Assembly: GCF_000213175.1 (NCBI RefSeq)
Contig: NW_009799102.1
Span: forward strand, 338,178 to 402,177
Direction of reading: 5' to 3'
Source: Neurospora tetrasperma FGSC 2508
Lineage: Eukaryota; Ascomycota; Sordariomycetes; Sordariales; Sordariaceae
DNA: 64,000 nt
Numbering within the stretch: position 1 is the first letter of the stretch; each line of letters starts with the position of its first letter. A program made the translations under genes and the position numbers. A model generated the notes under the pieces. It did no database searches. It was given only the letters and a program-made list of their open reading frames with translations, and was not told the origin of the DNA. Of this stretch, positions 11,601-22,200 are shown one piece after another.

Positions 11601-14600
11601 CCGCACCCGCATCATCCACTCCCCGCGCGGCCTGATGCAAGTCGTCGTCAAGGAGCCTCTGCACTGGCACTCCGCCCCTACCCTCGCCGAGTACCTCGAG
11701 ACCGACCGCAACGAAGAAATGGACCTCGGCAAGCCTCTCGTGCGCTACGGCCTCATCCAGGACGGCGACGCCTACCACTTTGTCCTGACCATGCACCACG
11801 CTTTGTATGATGGCTGGTCCATGCCCCTCGTCGTCGACCGCGTCAACCAGGCCTACCAGGGTCTCGTCCCCCGCAAGCCCGCCGCGGAGTTCAAGCACTT
11901 CATCAACTACCTCAACAACACCCTCGACCGCGCCGCCTGCGACGCCTACTGGAAGGATCAACTCGCCGGTGCCACCGGTTCGCAATTCCCCGCCTTGCCA
12001 TTTGAGGGGTACCAAACCCGCGCCGACTCCCTCTGGGAGCTCTACGTCTCTCTCGACGGGCGCAAACCCCCTTCTTCGCCCAACACCACCATCACCCTCG
12101 CCACCATCGTGCGCGCTGCCTGGGCCCTGGTAGCCAGCCAATACACAGCCGGCAACAACGACATTGTCTTCGGCGAGACGCTCACGGGGCGTAACGCCCC
12201 CATCGTCGGCGCAGATGAGATCGAAGGTCCCATGATCACCACCGTTCCTGTTCGCGTGTGTGTTGATCGCGAGCAGACTGTCGCCGAGTACTTGCAGCAG
12301 GTAGCTGAACAAATGATCACGCAGATCCCTTACGAACACGCAGGTCTGCAGCACATCCGTCGCTTGTCCGACGACGCGCTGCAAGCGTGCGAGTTGAGGA
12401 CGGGTATTGTGCTGCATCCTGCTGCGGGCGAGGTGGGCGTTACGGAGAACACGCCGGCGAATGGACTGGTTCCGGCGGGTGATACCGAGGCGGCGCAGGA
12501 GGCGTTGAAGTTCAATACGTATGCGTTGATGCTGGTTTGCTCGTTGGAGGCGGATGGGTTCCTGGTCATGGCGTCTTTTGATTCCAAGACGGTGGAGATG
12601 GGTGTGGTCAAGAAGGCGTTGGATCAGTTGCAGGTGGTGGTGAGGCAGTTGTGTGAAGAGGGCAGTGGGGAGAAGAAGGTGGGACAGTTGGAGTGTTTGA
12701 CGGAGAAGGATCAGGAGGAGGTGAAGAAGTTGGTGGGTGTTACGAACCTCACTGCTGAGTCTGATCCTTTTGTTGGGGGTATCACTGCGGAGGATGTGGA
12801 AGGGGTGTGGATTGTTGATGCTGCTGATGCTGGCAGGCTGGTGCCCGTTGGTGCGGCGGGCGAGTTGGTTGTTGAGACCATCAAGGAACTTGCTGCGCCT
12901 GTTACTCTTCTCGCTGAGAAACCGGCCTGGTACGAGGGAAGCAAGAAGCTATACAAGACTGGTCAGCTCGCCAAGTTCAAGGTCGACGGCGAGTCTGCCT
13001 CCCTCTGCATCCTTAAGGCTACCGAGCCCAAGACCGAGGTGGCCAAGAAGAAGGTTGCTTCCTCCGTCGCTCCCTTCGCTGTTGCTGCCACTTCGGCCAA
13101 ACAAAAGACACTGCGCAAGATTTGGGCCAAGCTGCTCAAGGTCAAGGAGGATAGCATCTACCTCGGCGATAGCTTCTTCAACCGCGGTGGTGACTCCATT
13201 ACTGCCATGAAGCTAGTGTCGGAGGCACGCCAGCAGGGTCTCAAGATTAGCGTTGCGCAGGTTTTTGCCAACCGCACGCTGTTCGACATGGCCAATGTCA
13301 TGCAAACCACCGGTGCCGTGGTTGACGCCTCGGAGAAGGTTGAGACCGAGTACAAGCCTTTCTCTCTCCTCGAGGAGAACAACAAGGCCAGCATCATGAA
13401 GGTCGTCAAGAACAGTTTGGTCGACAAGTCGTGGACCATCGCCGACATCCTCCCCACCCGTCCCCTCCAGGAGATCGCCGTCCGCGGCACCGTCGAGCTC
13501 CCCCGTTTCTCTCTCCGCTACGAGCTGATGCACTTCAACGGCATAGTTGACAAGGCCGCCCTCTTCCGCGCGTGCCACGAAGTCGTCGCACGCAACGAAA
13601 TCCTACGCACCGTCTTCGTCCGCGACGCTTCCAACACCTGCTACGGCGCCGTCATCGACAACCTCATCACCTCCATCGCCGAGTACGAAATCGACGCCGA
13701 CGCCGACGTCAAGGACTTCGCCTCCCAAGTGTGCCGCCTCGACTCCCAGACTCGCATGCCATACGGCTCCTCCTTTGTGAAATGGTTCTTCATCACCAAC
13801 GGCACTTCCCAATGCTCCCTCGCCTTCCGGCTATCGCACGCCCAATACGACGAGATCTGCCTCCCCATCATGCTCCACCAGTTCCACCAGCTCTACTTGT
13901 CTTCCCCAGAGTCTTCCATCCCTCCTTCCTACCCCTTTTCCCACTTCATCGCACATACCCTTCGCGACTCCATCCCCGCCGCCATTCCCTACTGGCGCAA
14001 CCTCCTCTCCGGCTCAAGCGGAATCACCCGCTTCCGCCCTTCCACACCCATCACGTCCCGGAAGCACTTCGCCATCCACCGCGCCGTCAACATCTCCTCC
14101 CGCTCGCGCGACGTCACCATCGCGACCCTTCCCTCCGCCGCCTGGGCTTTGGCTCTCGCTCGCCACGTGGGTAGTCCAGACGTCCTCTTCGGCGAAGTCT
14201 CCTCCGGTCGTTCCGTCGACGTCCCTGGCATCAAGGACACCAACGCCGTCACTGGCCCGACATGGCAATACGTACCTGCCCGAATCCAATTCAATAACGC
14301 GTCCAAACCTCTTCGTACAGGCCACGATTTGCTGGTGGAGATGCAGACACAGCATATGGCTTCTTCAGCGTATGATTGTATGGGGCTGGAAGAGATTGTC
14401 AAGACTTGTACGGATTGGAAACTGGAAAAAGATATGTGGTTTGATACTGTGGTGCATCAGGATGTGGCGCATGTGGAGAAACTGGAGTTTTCTGTTTCTG
14501 GGGATGGGGGAGAGGAAAAGAAGACTGGAGCAAAGGCGGAGTTTGAAACGATGTATTGCTTTGAGGAACCGTTGAGGGAGTGGAAGGTGCAGGCTTTTAG

Positions 14601-14754
14601 GGATGAGAAGGGCGAGGAGATGGTGTTGGAGATTGTCACGATGGAGTGCTGGAAGGAGGAGGCGGAGGTGGTGTTGGGAGAGGTTTGTGAGGCGTTGAAG
14701 CAGTTGGTGGAGAGGCCTTGGGAGGAGTTGGATGTTGCGAGGTTGGAGGAGTAG
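8612..14754 (+). CDS. NPS6: NPS6/SidD-type siderophore nonribosomal peptide synthetase (A-T-C-dA-T-C)
   Basis: Exons 8612-9064 and 9118-14754 (53-nt intron, GTATGT...ATCAG, phase 0) give 2029 residues, close to NPS6/SidD length. The start ATG follows CACC. Domains in order: an N-terminal region, an adenylation domain from about 233 to 790 (A3 FTSGSTGKPKG near 402, A5 YGPSECT, A7/A8 YKTGDLVRY...GRKDAQVKLRGQRVE, A10 SGKIDR), thiolation site GVGGDSLRAM (about 840), condensation domain with HHALYDGWS (about 1044), a shrunken adenylation remnant (about 1370-1455) keeping only fragments such as YKTGQLAKF, thiolation site NRGGDSITAM (about 1508), and a second condensation-like domain with SHAQYDE (about 1724). 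This layout is diagnostic of NPS6-type synthetases, which link N5-acyl-N5-hydroxyornithine units into extracellular fusarinine- or coprogen-type siderophores. Neurospora makes coprogen, so that is the expected product. Two iron-type GATA sites lie upstream, implying repression by iron. Confidence 0.93.
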
Positions 14755-15562
14755 GTTTGAGTTTGCTAAGCGGTGACAGAGCGTCGTTGTTGTGGTTTCA
14801 ATGGGGGTTAGTGTACAAGGGTGATTTTGTACGCTTGTTGATTATCTTGGTTGTCTGTCCTGCTTGGTACTGTGTTAATATTTGTTGACTAACGTTCTTG
14901 GATTTATGATTTTCCGTCTGTTCGTGTACGTATTTTTGTTCTTTTGCTGGTTCGATGCTTAAAATTATGGATTCCCATCGCAAGACTCTACAGACAGCTG
15001 AGAGTCCTATTACCAACCCTTTGATCAGTCTCAAATTGAACAACTCAGTCGCCATCACAATTTACTAGTTGCACTAACAGCCTACCTCCGTGTGCAGGCA
15101 AGCAATCTGTTAGTGTCACCAGCGTACTGATTGACCCCTTTGGTTGCTGGCACATGACATTCTCGTGAAAGGCAAACGAACCATTTCCGGCTTCCGAGAG
15201 AGATATATACACATATCCGCCATGAGTGGCCAATGGTTTTTGAACAGTAGAGTTGTATGAGCCGCAAAGCGTTCCGCGTGTGTTTCTGTCCGTGTTGCCT
15301 GTCATGGCTGTCAAAGACACATGATGGTGTTGGTAATTCGACATACCCGACTTAGGTTGGATACTACGTGGTTCATACTTCTTCTTCCGGACTTTGTTGA
15401 ACCATGAGGACAATCTTGCAACGCGCCCTATAAAAGTCATTATCCTTCCTGACAAAAGCCAATAGTCCTTCTATACTTGAACGCCAACTCTCGTCTCTTG
15501 TCTCGCTTCTTATTATACCTATTCCACTGACCCCACCCAATAACAACCCACCACCTTCAACA
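14755..15562. other. Intergenic, 3' of the synthetase and 5' of the small secreted protein
   Basis: 0.8 kb with no coding frame that I trust. It should hold the synthetase 3' UTR and the promoter of the following gene. A TATAAAA-like stretch at about 15429-15435 lies 130 bp before the next start codon. Confidence 0.5.
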
Positions 15563-16528
15563 ATGTCCTCCCTCAGATCCCTCCTCTTTCTCAGTCTCTT
15601 CTCCCTCCTCCAATACCATGCTTCTCTCGCCCTTGCCCTACCCACTACCACAACCACCACAACCACCAACAACGACATCCTCACCCCCAGCTTAAACACC
15701 CCCAACGACCCAAACTTCGACCTCAATAACCCCGTCCTCAACTCCAACTACAAACCCAACGTAACCGAATTCAGCACCACCGACCATCTCCTTGACGACG
15801 TGACACTCATCTGCCCTTCCCCCCGCGCTCCTCAGTTCGGATCCACCTCCGGTGCCTGGAAGGTTCTCAACCATCTCAAGACACTGGACAACAACGGTCC
15901 GCCTCTCCCTGGAGTTTTTGAGCATGCGGATGGGTGTAGACGGATGGGATGTGAGGAGGGGTTGGGTGTGTTTTGGTGTGTTGGGGATGTGAGTTTCCTT
16001 TTTTCTCTCTCTTTTTTTCTTCTTCTTCTCCTTCTTTTTTTCTCTCTCTTTTTCTCTCTCTTTTTCTCTCTCTTTTTCTCTCTCTTTTTCTCTCTCTTTT
16101 TCTCTCTCTTTTTCTCTCTCTTTTTCTCTCTCTTTTTCTCTCTCTTTTTCTCTCTCTTTTTCTCTCTTCCTTTTCCCCTTGTTTTTTTGCTTTGTTTTCA
16201 CCTCTCCTTCCAGGGTTCTGTACTTAAATATAGTAAAAAGAAGGAAGAGAAAAAAAAAAAAAGAAAAACAGAAAAAAAAAGAAAAAAAAAGAAAAAAAAA
16301 ACAGGCTGATGGCTAACGAACTTTGTTTGACAGGTGGCATGGACCTACCAAAACGCGCCTACTTACAAGACGCTAGCTGAGCAGGCTCAGATGGTGCTTG
16401 ATCTGGAGAAGTGTAGGACGACGGACGCGACGAATACGAGGCCTTTGGTTGCTGGGGAGGCGGTGTATGGGGATCATGCGTGGAGTGTGGTTTTGAAGGG
16501 GGTGGATTGTAAGGCAGGGCAGGAGTGA
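15563..16528 (+). CDS. Small secreted protein of unknown function with a minisatellite-bearing intron
   Basis: Exons 15563-15988 and 16334-16528 are joined in phase 0 across a 345-nt intron (donor GTGAGT, acceptor TTGACAG), unusually long for this window. The 206-residue product starts with a clear signal peptide (about 1-25, hydrophobic Leu-rich core ending ALALP), then a Thr/Asn-rich linker and a compact domain with six cysteines (around LICPS, DGCRR, GCEEG, FWCVG, EKCRT, VDCKA) that could form three disulfides. An N-glycosylation sequon (NVTE) is present. I do not recognise the family. It has the features of a small cysteine-containing secreted protein or effector-like protein. Frame continuity across the intron, with the hydrophobic core residues FWCVGD|VAWTY, supports the splice. 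Confidence 0.75.
16034..16167 (+). repeat. 12-bp pyrimidine minisatellite (TTTTTCTCTCTC)n within an intron
   Basis: About eleven near-perfect copies of a 12-nt unit, all C and T on the plus strand, inside the intron of the small secreted protein gene. Because 12 is a multiple of three, the array stays open in all pyrimidine-strand frames, which is why an apparent FFSL-repeat reading appears there. Confidence 0.95.
16235..16301 (+). repeat. Purine-rich (A/G) tract in the same intron
   Basis: Almost pure A and G over 67 nt (a single C near 16269), 30 nt upstream of the 3' splice site and about 70 nt downstream of the pyrimidine minisatellite. It is broadly complementary in composition to that array. 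Confidence 0.9.
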
Positions 16529-16865
16529 GGGGGGGCTTTGGGAGAGTTCCATGAGGGTTGGAGAGTGTCCTAAAAACATGGTGATGGTCATGTTGAGAGA
16601 TGCTATTGGCTTGCTTTAGTCCAATATGATTTCCTGTTTGTTTCTCAGCAACAGAACAGCGTTTTGTTTAAGGTAAGAAAGGGGGATATCGCTGCGATAT
16701 GTACGTAGAGACAGATCGTGCGGTAATATTTCACCTATCCACCTCATAAAACTGCCTCCCACCTGAACTAAAAAACAACAAATCCTACTTCCATGAGATT
16801 CAACATCAAAGAACCAAAACCTCTCATTTCATCAAGTATCATACATCACTGAACTCCATCCGCCC
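16529..16865. other. Convergent intergenic 3' region
   Basis: 337 bp between two convergent genes. It should contain both 3' UTRs and poly(A) sites. Nothing else is seen. Confidence 0.5.
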
Positions 16866-18524
16866 TCAGATGAAATCCTTCACAACCTCCCAAAACCCCT
16901 CCGGGCACTCACACATCGGCAAATGTCCCGCCTCCTTCACCACCTTCAACTCTCCCCCCTTCTCCCCCAATAGACCCCTAAACCCATCCATAGCCCTCAC
17001 CAACGCCCCCTTCCCATCCCCCTCCCCCACCACAAACAATCCCTCCACCCCTTTAACCTCCCTCATCTTCTCTCGCAAATCATACCCCCACAGCGCCTGA
17101 CAACTCCACCTGAACCCCTCTACACTATTCCCCGCCACCATCTCCGTCATCCACTGCACCACCTCCTTCTTCTTCTCCATCGTATTCGGATGGAACCACC
17201 TCTCCACTGTAACCCCCGCCAACTGTTCCTTTAACCCCCTACCCTCATCAGCTTCAGCAACGGCAATCCGATCCTTCCATGCTTGGGTATTGGCTTCGGA
17301 GCTCGCAGCATTAAAGTCGCACGCTACGAACTTTTGCAAGCGCGAAGGATGACGAATAGCAAAGTTGAGCGTCGTGGCGCCGCCCATGCTTACGCCTACC
17401 AGAGTCTGCAGCTTATCGATGCGAAGGGCATCGAGAAGAGAAGCAAGGTCGTCCGCTAGGAGGTCTAGAGTTGCTGGTTGCGGCGGGGACGGAATAGAAT
17501 GACGACCGCGCGTGTCGTACCGCAGGATACGCAAGTCAGGTCGAGATGTCTTGAGGATCTTCACTAGGGGGTCCCACATGTGTAGAGAAGTAAGGAGGGA
17601 GTTGGAAAAGGCAATGACGGGGGCAGAAGGGGAGGGGTTGCCTTCTAGTTGGTACGGAATAATCAGGCCATCGTGCGGGGTGGTGATGTAGCTACTGATA
17701 ATGGGACTATCGACACTGGTGCCAGGAGTGGTGGTGAGGCGGGGGGAAACAGCGGAAAAGGCGGCGGAGGCGGGTAAGGCTGCGAGGTGCTGCAAGTCGC
17801 GGGGGGCGGGACCAAAGACGTAGAAGAGCGAGTAGGTCCTGCGGCCTTTGGTGGTGATGTACTTGTTGAAAACCTCGGTGCGCCAGGGCGTGTCCATAGA
17901 GGCCTTGTGCTCGGGGCCGCCGAGGCCGTTTTCGGCGGCGTATTCGTGCAGGGTGATGATTTTGGTTTCACCGGCGTTGGAACCTTCGATGGATGAAGGC
18001 ATGCGCAAAACACGACTGCGCAGCCACCCGGGGATCTTGGACAGAATGGGGATGTGTTCCTCCTGGTACCACTGGATGACCTTCTCGGCGGCGTCAGGCT
18101 CTTGGGTCAGGTTGAGCGAGACGTCGACAGCCACCAGGACGCGGCCCTCTGCTTCGGCGTCAGTGCACTGCTCGGCCGGCTTGAAGGACGGGGCTTCTTG
18201 GGTCCAGATGAGATCGAAGAAGAAACGGTCGACCTTAACCTGGCCGATGGTCTCGGCCTCGCGGGAGGACCGGTTGGCGCGCAGATCGAGGTAGGTGGGC
18301 GTCAGGAGGTGAGCCATGTCGGTCACGTCGTAGGCGGCCAGAAAGTGCGGCTGTTGGCCGTCGGTGGCTTGGTAGCGCAGGCCGTTGGAGAAGATCTGGG
18401 GAAGACGCAGACGGGTAGGGCCATGCTCGTTGTTGTACCATTCGTGGAACTGATCGAGCGAGAGACCCTCCTGGGGCTGCATCGTCACGTAGAGCATTCC
18501 CTGTCCGTTCTTTGCGGCCGCCAT
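16866..18524 (-). CDS. Two-domain protein: EthD-like alpha-beta barrel fused to alpha/beta hydrolase (3-oxoadipate enol-lactonase-like)
   Basis: A single 552-residue open frame. The first ~230 residues look like two tandem dimeric alpha-beta barrel (EthD-like) units: each begins with a strand followed by a W-Y/H-x-x-E-H pattern (FHEWYNNEHGPTRL near 30, QWYQEEHIPILSKIPGW near 150). From about residue 270 an alpha/beta hydrolase follows with an NSLLTSLHMWDP oxyanion region, RYDTRGRHSIP, nucleophile elbow GVSMGGAT (Ser about 377), a VVGEGDGKG acid-loop region and the C-terminal His in EAGHLPMCE. That pattern resembles the 3-oxoadipate enol-lactonase (PcaD) class. No signal peptide or transmembrane segment is evident, so it is probably cytosolic. 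Substrate unknown. The family suggests hydrolysis of a lactone or ester from aromatic breakdown, with the barrel domains acting in substrate binding or dimerisation (inference). Confidence 0.85.
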   Translation of the reverse strand: MAAAKNGQGMLYVTMQPQEGLSLDQFHEWYNNEHGPTRLRLPQIFSNGLRYQATDGQQPHFLAAYDVTDMAHLLTPTYLDLRANRSSREAETIGQVKVDRFFFDLIWTQEAPSFKPAEQCTDAEAEGRVLVAVDVSLNLTQEPDAAEKVIQWYQEEHIPILSKIPGWLRSRVLRMPSSIEGSNAGETKIITLHEYAAENGLGGPEHKASMDTPWRTEVFNKYITTKGRRTYSLFYVFGPAPRDLQHLAALPASAAFSAVSPRLTTTPGTSVDSPIISSYITTPHDGLIIPYQLEGNPSPSAPVIAFSNSLLTSLHMWDPLVKILKTSRPDLRILRYDTRGRHSIPSPPQPATLDLLADDLASLLDALRIDKLQTLVGVSMGGATTLNFAIRHPSRLQKFVACDFNAASSEANTQAWKDRIAVAEADEGRGLKEQLAGVTVERWFHPNTMEKKKEVVQWMTEMVAGNSVEGFRWSCQALWGYDLREKMREVKGVEGLFVVGEGDGKGALVRAMDGFRGLLGEKGGELKVVKEAGHLPMCECPEGFWEVVKDFI

Positions 18525-19230
18525 TGTTGCTGCTGCTGTTGGGTCTCTTGAGATACTGGATTTGGTGGTGATGAGAAGTCAAGAGAACACGTAGTACCTG
18601 TAAAGCTTGGGATGTATTGATGAGGTTGATGTCTGGATGTTGACCAACTCGTTTTTGGTGGAGCAATTCGCTAAGACCCGATGTCAACTCCCGCTGTGGG
18701 CCTGTTGTTTCTGACAGTGTTTGGTGATGGTTTGTTTACACCAAAATCTGTGCAATGGAATGGGAAAATATCACTCTCTTGACTGCTGAAACTGTTTGGT
18801 TTCGTGAGATAACAGGCATTCAAATACTCTGCAACTCATCACACAGTAATCATAATCGGAGTGACGTCGGAGTGGATGGGTGCAACTGTCCGCCATCTCC
18901 GGCCCTGCGGCTCGGCTCTTGGTTTGCTGGCGGCAAAGCATTTTCCCGCCGCTGTCGCCCGGCATTTTAGTGGAGGGGAGATCTCATTTGCGGGGTACAC
19001 ATCCGGGGTGCCGGGGAACAGCCACGAAATGGACCCCAGCACTCTCCCGTCAACAACATCTGCCTGGCTAAGGTATTCAACTTCTGTTCATATTGCGAGA
19101 ATTAACCGATAATTCCAAACGTGAGCAGGAGTAAAAAAAACATTCATCAAGGTCGTGATATCCAAAAACATTTCCGCTTCTTCAACCTCTGAATATCCGT
19201 CACCCCCGCCGGCCTTCAATGTCCTCAGAA
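18525..19230. other. Intergenic: upstream of the hydrolase, downstream of the RdRP
   Basis: 0.7 kb with no gene seen. It should hold the hydrolase promoter and leader (CAA- and GCT-rich next to the start) and the RdRP 3' UTR. Confidence 0.45.
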
Positions 19231-22200
19231 TCACCAATTCCTCTGGTGAAGCTGCATCTGCGCATATTGAGCTGCAATGTGGTCCACCAGGTCCGCAGGT
19301 GTCAATCTGACTGGCATGTTTGCAGGCGCCGCACTTGGGACCTGTCCTCCTGAAGTGCCCGCTGTTCTTGCGGCAGCCTGTGCATGTACCAATTCCGGCT
19401 GATAGTCTGGGTATAGCCCTGTAGGGCTGTTGAATATGCCATCTCGCGTATCCGACCCACTACTGGGCGTGTAGTTGGATCCGGAGCTCGGGGTCGTTGG
19501 CGCTGACGTGCTGCTTGGTGAGCCCGAATCGAACGCAGCACCAGTATCGGCGGTTTGTAGGGTCGCCGCCTCAGCCGCCGTGTTAACATCCACGCGAGCG
19601 GGCTGCCGATGGCCTCCCCTACCTCCCCGACCTGCAACGCGGCTCCCTCCCCGGACACCGACGAAGCCACCACTTCTAGCGGCGTGTCTAAGCCTGATCT
19701 TTTGCTCCTGCGCCTTGATCTCGAGAAGCAAGGCCGAACTAGTCACAAGCCGGAAGCTTTCAAGGTCTGTAGCGACTTGACGCTTCCAAGATTCTTGGGG
19801 TCGGCTTTTCTTCTCACCTGCCACGTAGAAGCAGGCAAGGCAGAGCTCCAATGCGTGGAGCTCCGATGTAGCTTCCTCAGGCGGAGTGGAGGGACGCATT
19901 ACATTTGTCACCATTTTGGTTATGCGGGCAAACGCGTCCGACAGCTTTGATGACTTGTCTCGCTGCCGCCTGCTCTGAATGCCTTTCTTGTTTAGGATAA
20001 ATCCCATGACAACTTCCAGCTCTTTGAGGGGCTGGGTCGGAGAGTCAGCAAACTCTACCATGGAGTCTCTTATGCCGTCTTCGTAACTGATAACATGACA
20101 AATCATGTTAGTTGGTTGCAACCATGAGCAGCGACGGGGAAAGGCTGGTGGCTTACGATTCACAGATTCGGCGGGCTTCGTCAAGACGATGTTGCCACCG
20201 CACTTGTCCAATACCGCGAATACGTTTCAACAGGGATGATTCCACTTCCTTCCAAAACGGAACACCACCCGATGGGACTTCCAGCTTGATGTTCTTGGTC
20301 CATATCTTCTTTTCATCCACGGCACGGAAAAGATGTCCCAATATCTTCTCCGATTTGTAGTATTTGTACCGCGGTGTGTCGTCTCCATCATCGTCGTCTT
20401 GCTTAAGGTACTGCTCTTCCATGTCAATCGTGGACTTATCGTGGATCTTAATGTCTGGCCCGTTTACCAGGCTGGCAGTCATCATTAGCAGGGAACTGAA
20501 GCAGGAAGGTATGTCGGCACTTACAAATCAGGCCGATACATTGGTGGCCTTGGTAACTCGGTGATATCCACGTGAATCCCCGACTTGGAGAAGTCAACCG
20601 CTTTAGAGTGCAATGCTGCCAGCTTGAGACAGTCTGCATCCAGCGTTCCCTCATCGCGTTCGTCCGCGAGGATCATGTGCCGAACCGCAATTACCCCCAG
20701 GTGATCGGCTTTCATAAACTCCACGAAGAAGTCAGCCATGTCCTTTGACTCGACCTCGCGGTTCAGTTTCAAGGGCTCGACACGTGGATAATCGGCCGCT
20801 GGGAAAGTTCTGAGCGTGGAAACGATCCTCTGATCCCAGATCACGTTGAAAGTGTCGCCGTCCAAGTCACCGCCCGACAGCTGACTAGGCAGGTCACGTT
20901 CACCGTTTTGACTGAACACGATGCAGTTTTTCAGTTCTCTGAGAGGGTGCCCTGCCGGTGGAATGACATTGTAGGCAATCTGGATGTCTCCAGGGTGCAA
21001 GGCTGGAGACCTAGTCACCACAACGGGGCCAGCAGTGGGAGGACCCTTGAAGCGACCGTCCACGGTCTCAAAAGTCACGTATACTTCGCCTTCGCGCAAT
21101 AGGCCTGTCTCGTCCATGACACCAAACAGAGTAACGCCATAGGGAACCGGGATTCTAGCCTTGTGCTTGAGCAAGCGCAGCTCTCTAAGCACGACAGCTT
21201 CGACAATACCGCGAAGAAACTGGTCTCTCCGGTAGTCGATGTTCATTTTGTCAAGGTCTTTGAGAAACTGGCTGAGGTGTACAGAATCTCCGACACACTG
21301 CAGCTTGAGAAAGGTTGCCACGTTCTGGACGTTGTCCGTGATTGCCCGAAGACGTTGGAGTTCCTTTTCTTGGAGCTTCATGAACCACTTGGCAGGGGCG
21401 CCCATGTCCTCGAGAATCTTGATCATCTGACGGTTCAGCATCAAAGGAATTGGCTTTGAAGCCATGTCGCATATCTCGAGATGTTCCTCATCACGGCTGC
21501 GGAACTTCTCCATGGAATCCCTGATACAGATTTGCCTCCCAGGTAGCCGGGCATCAAGAGCTAACATGCCCTTTGCTCCAGCCCATCGAACCTGCAAGCA
21601 ATTGGGGTAGCCCTTGGATTCGGGAATCTCGCGATGAATCACCTCGAGGGCACCCTGCGAAATTATCCCAACGCCATCACTGAACACGCGTTCGTTGCGT
21701 TTGATGTCCCTTTGCCTTATCACATCTATACCGTGAGTGTCGAGCGAAACGGAATATGGTGTCTCTGAAAAGGCCTGGCCTATGCGTGCCGCACGTCGCG
21801 CTGGCGACTTGATGTTGCCGAAATCGCCCAAACCCTCAATGATGTTATTAGCTAATTGCAATCTACCGTTGTAAATGAAAGGCGCCGCTAGCCAAAGGCT
21901 ATGTGCTCGGAGGGAGGAATGGGAGAAGCCGAGAAACCTGTAAACCCGTCCACCAACTGAGATGCCATTGGTCAAGACGTCTTTAAATCTCTGATATATG
22001 GCGTCCATGGAAACCGCCGAGTTGAAAAAGAGGTCCTGTCCATCCTCTTCGCCGAACTGGACTCGAAGGAAGTGGTCCTGGTGTTCTGGAAACTTTCGAA
22101 GGATCCTGTTCTTGGCTTCCAGTTCAGGCCCGTGAAGTTCGATTCGGGTTGGTGTGACAAGTGCCCGATAGATCTTGGTAAGACCGGGAGGAATCTCTTC

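Noticed and set aside
10804-12417. 537-codon minus-strand open frame
   Set aside because: Antisense shadow of the NPS6-type synthetase; no domain and no gene-like start.
15692-16309. Frames encoding FFSL or EREKEREK repeats
   Set aside because: Translations of the intronic minisatellite; the splice that removes it joins two parts of one secreted protein.
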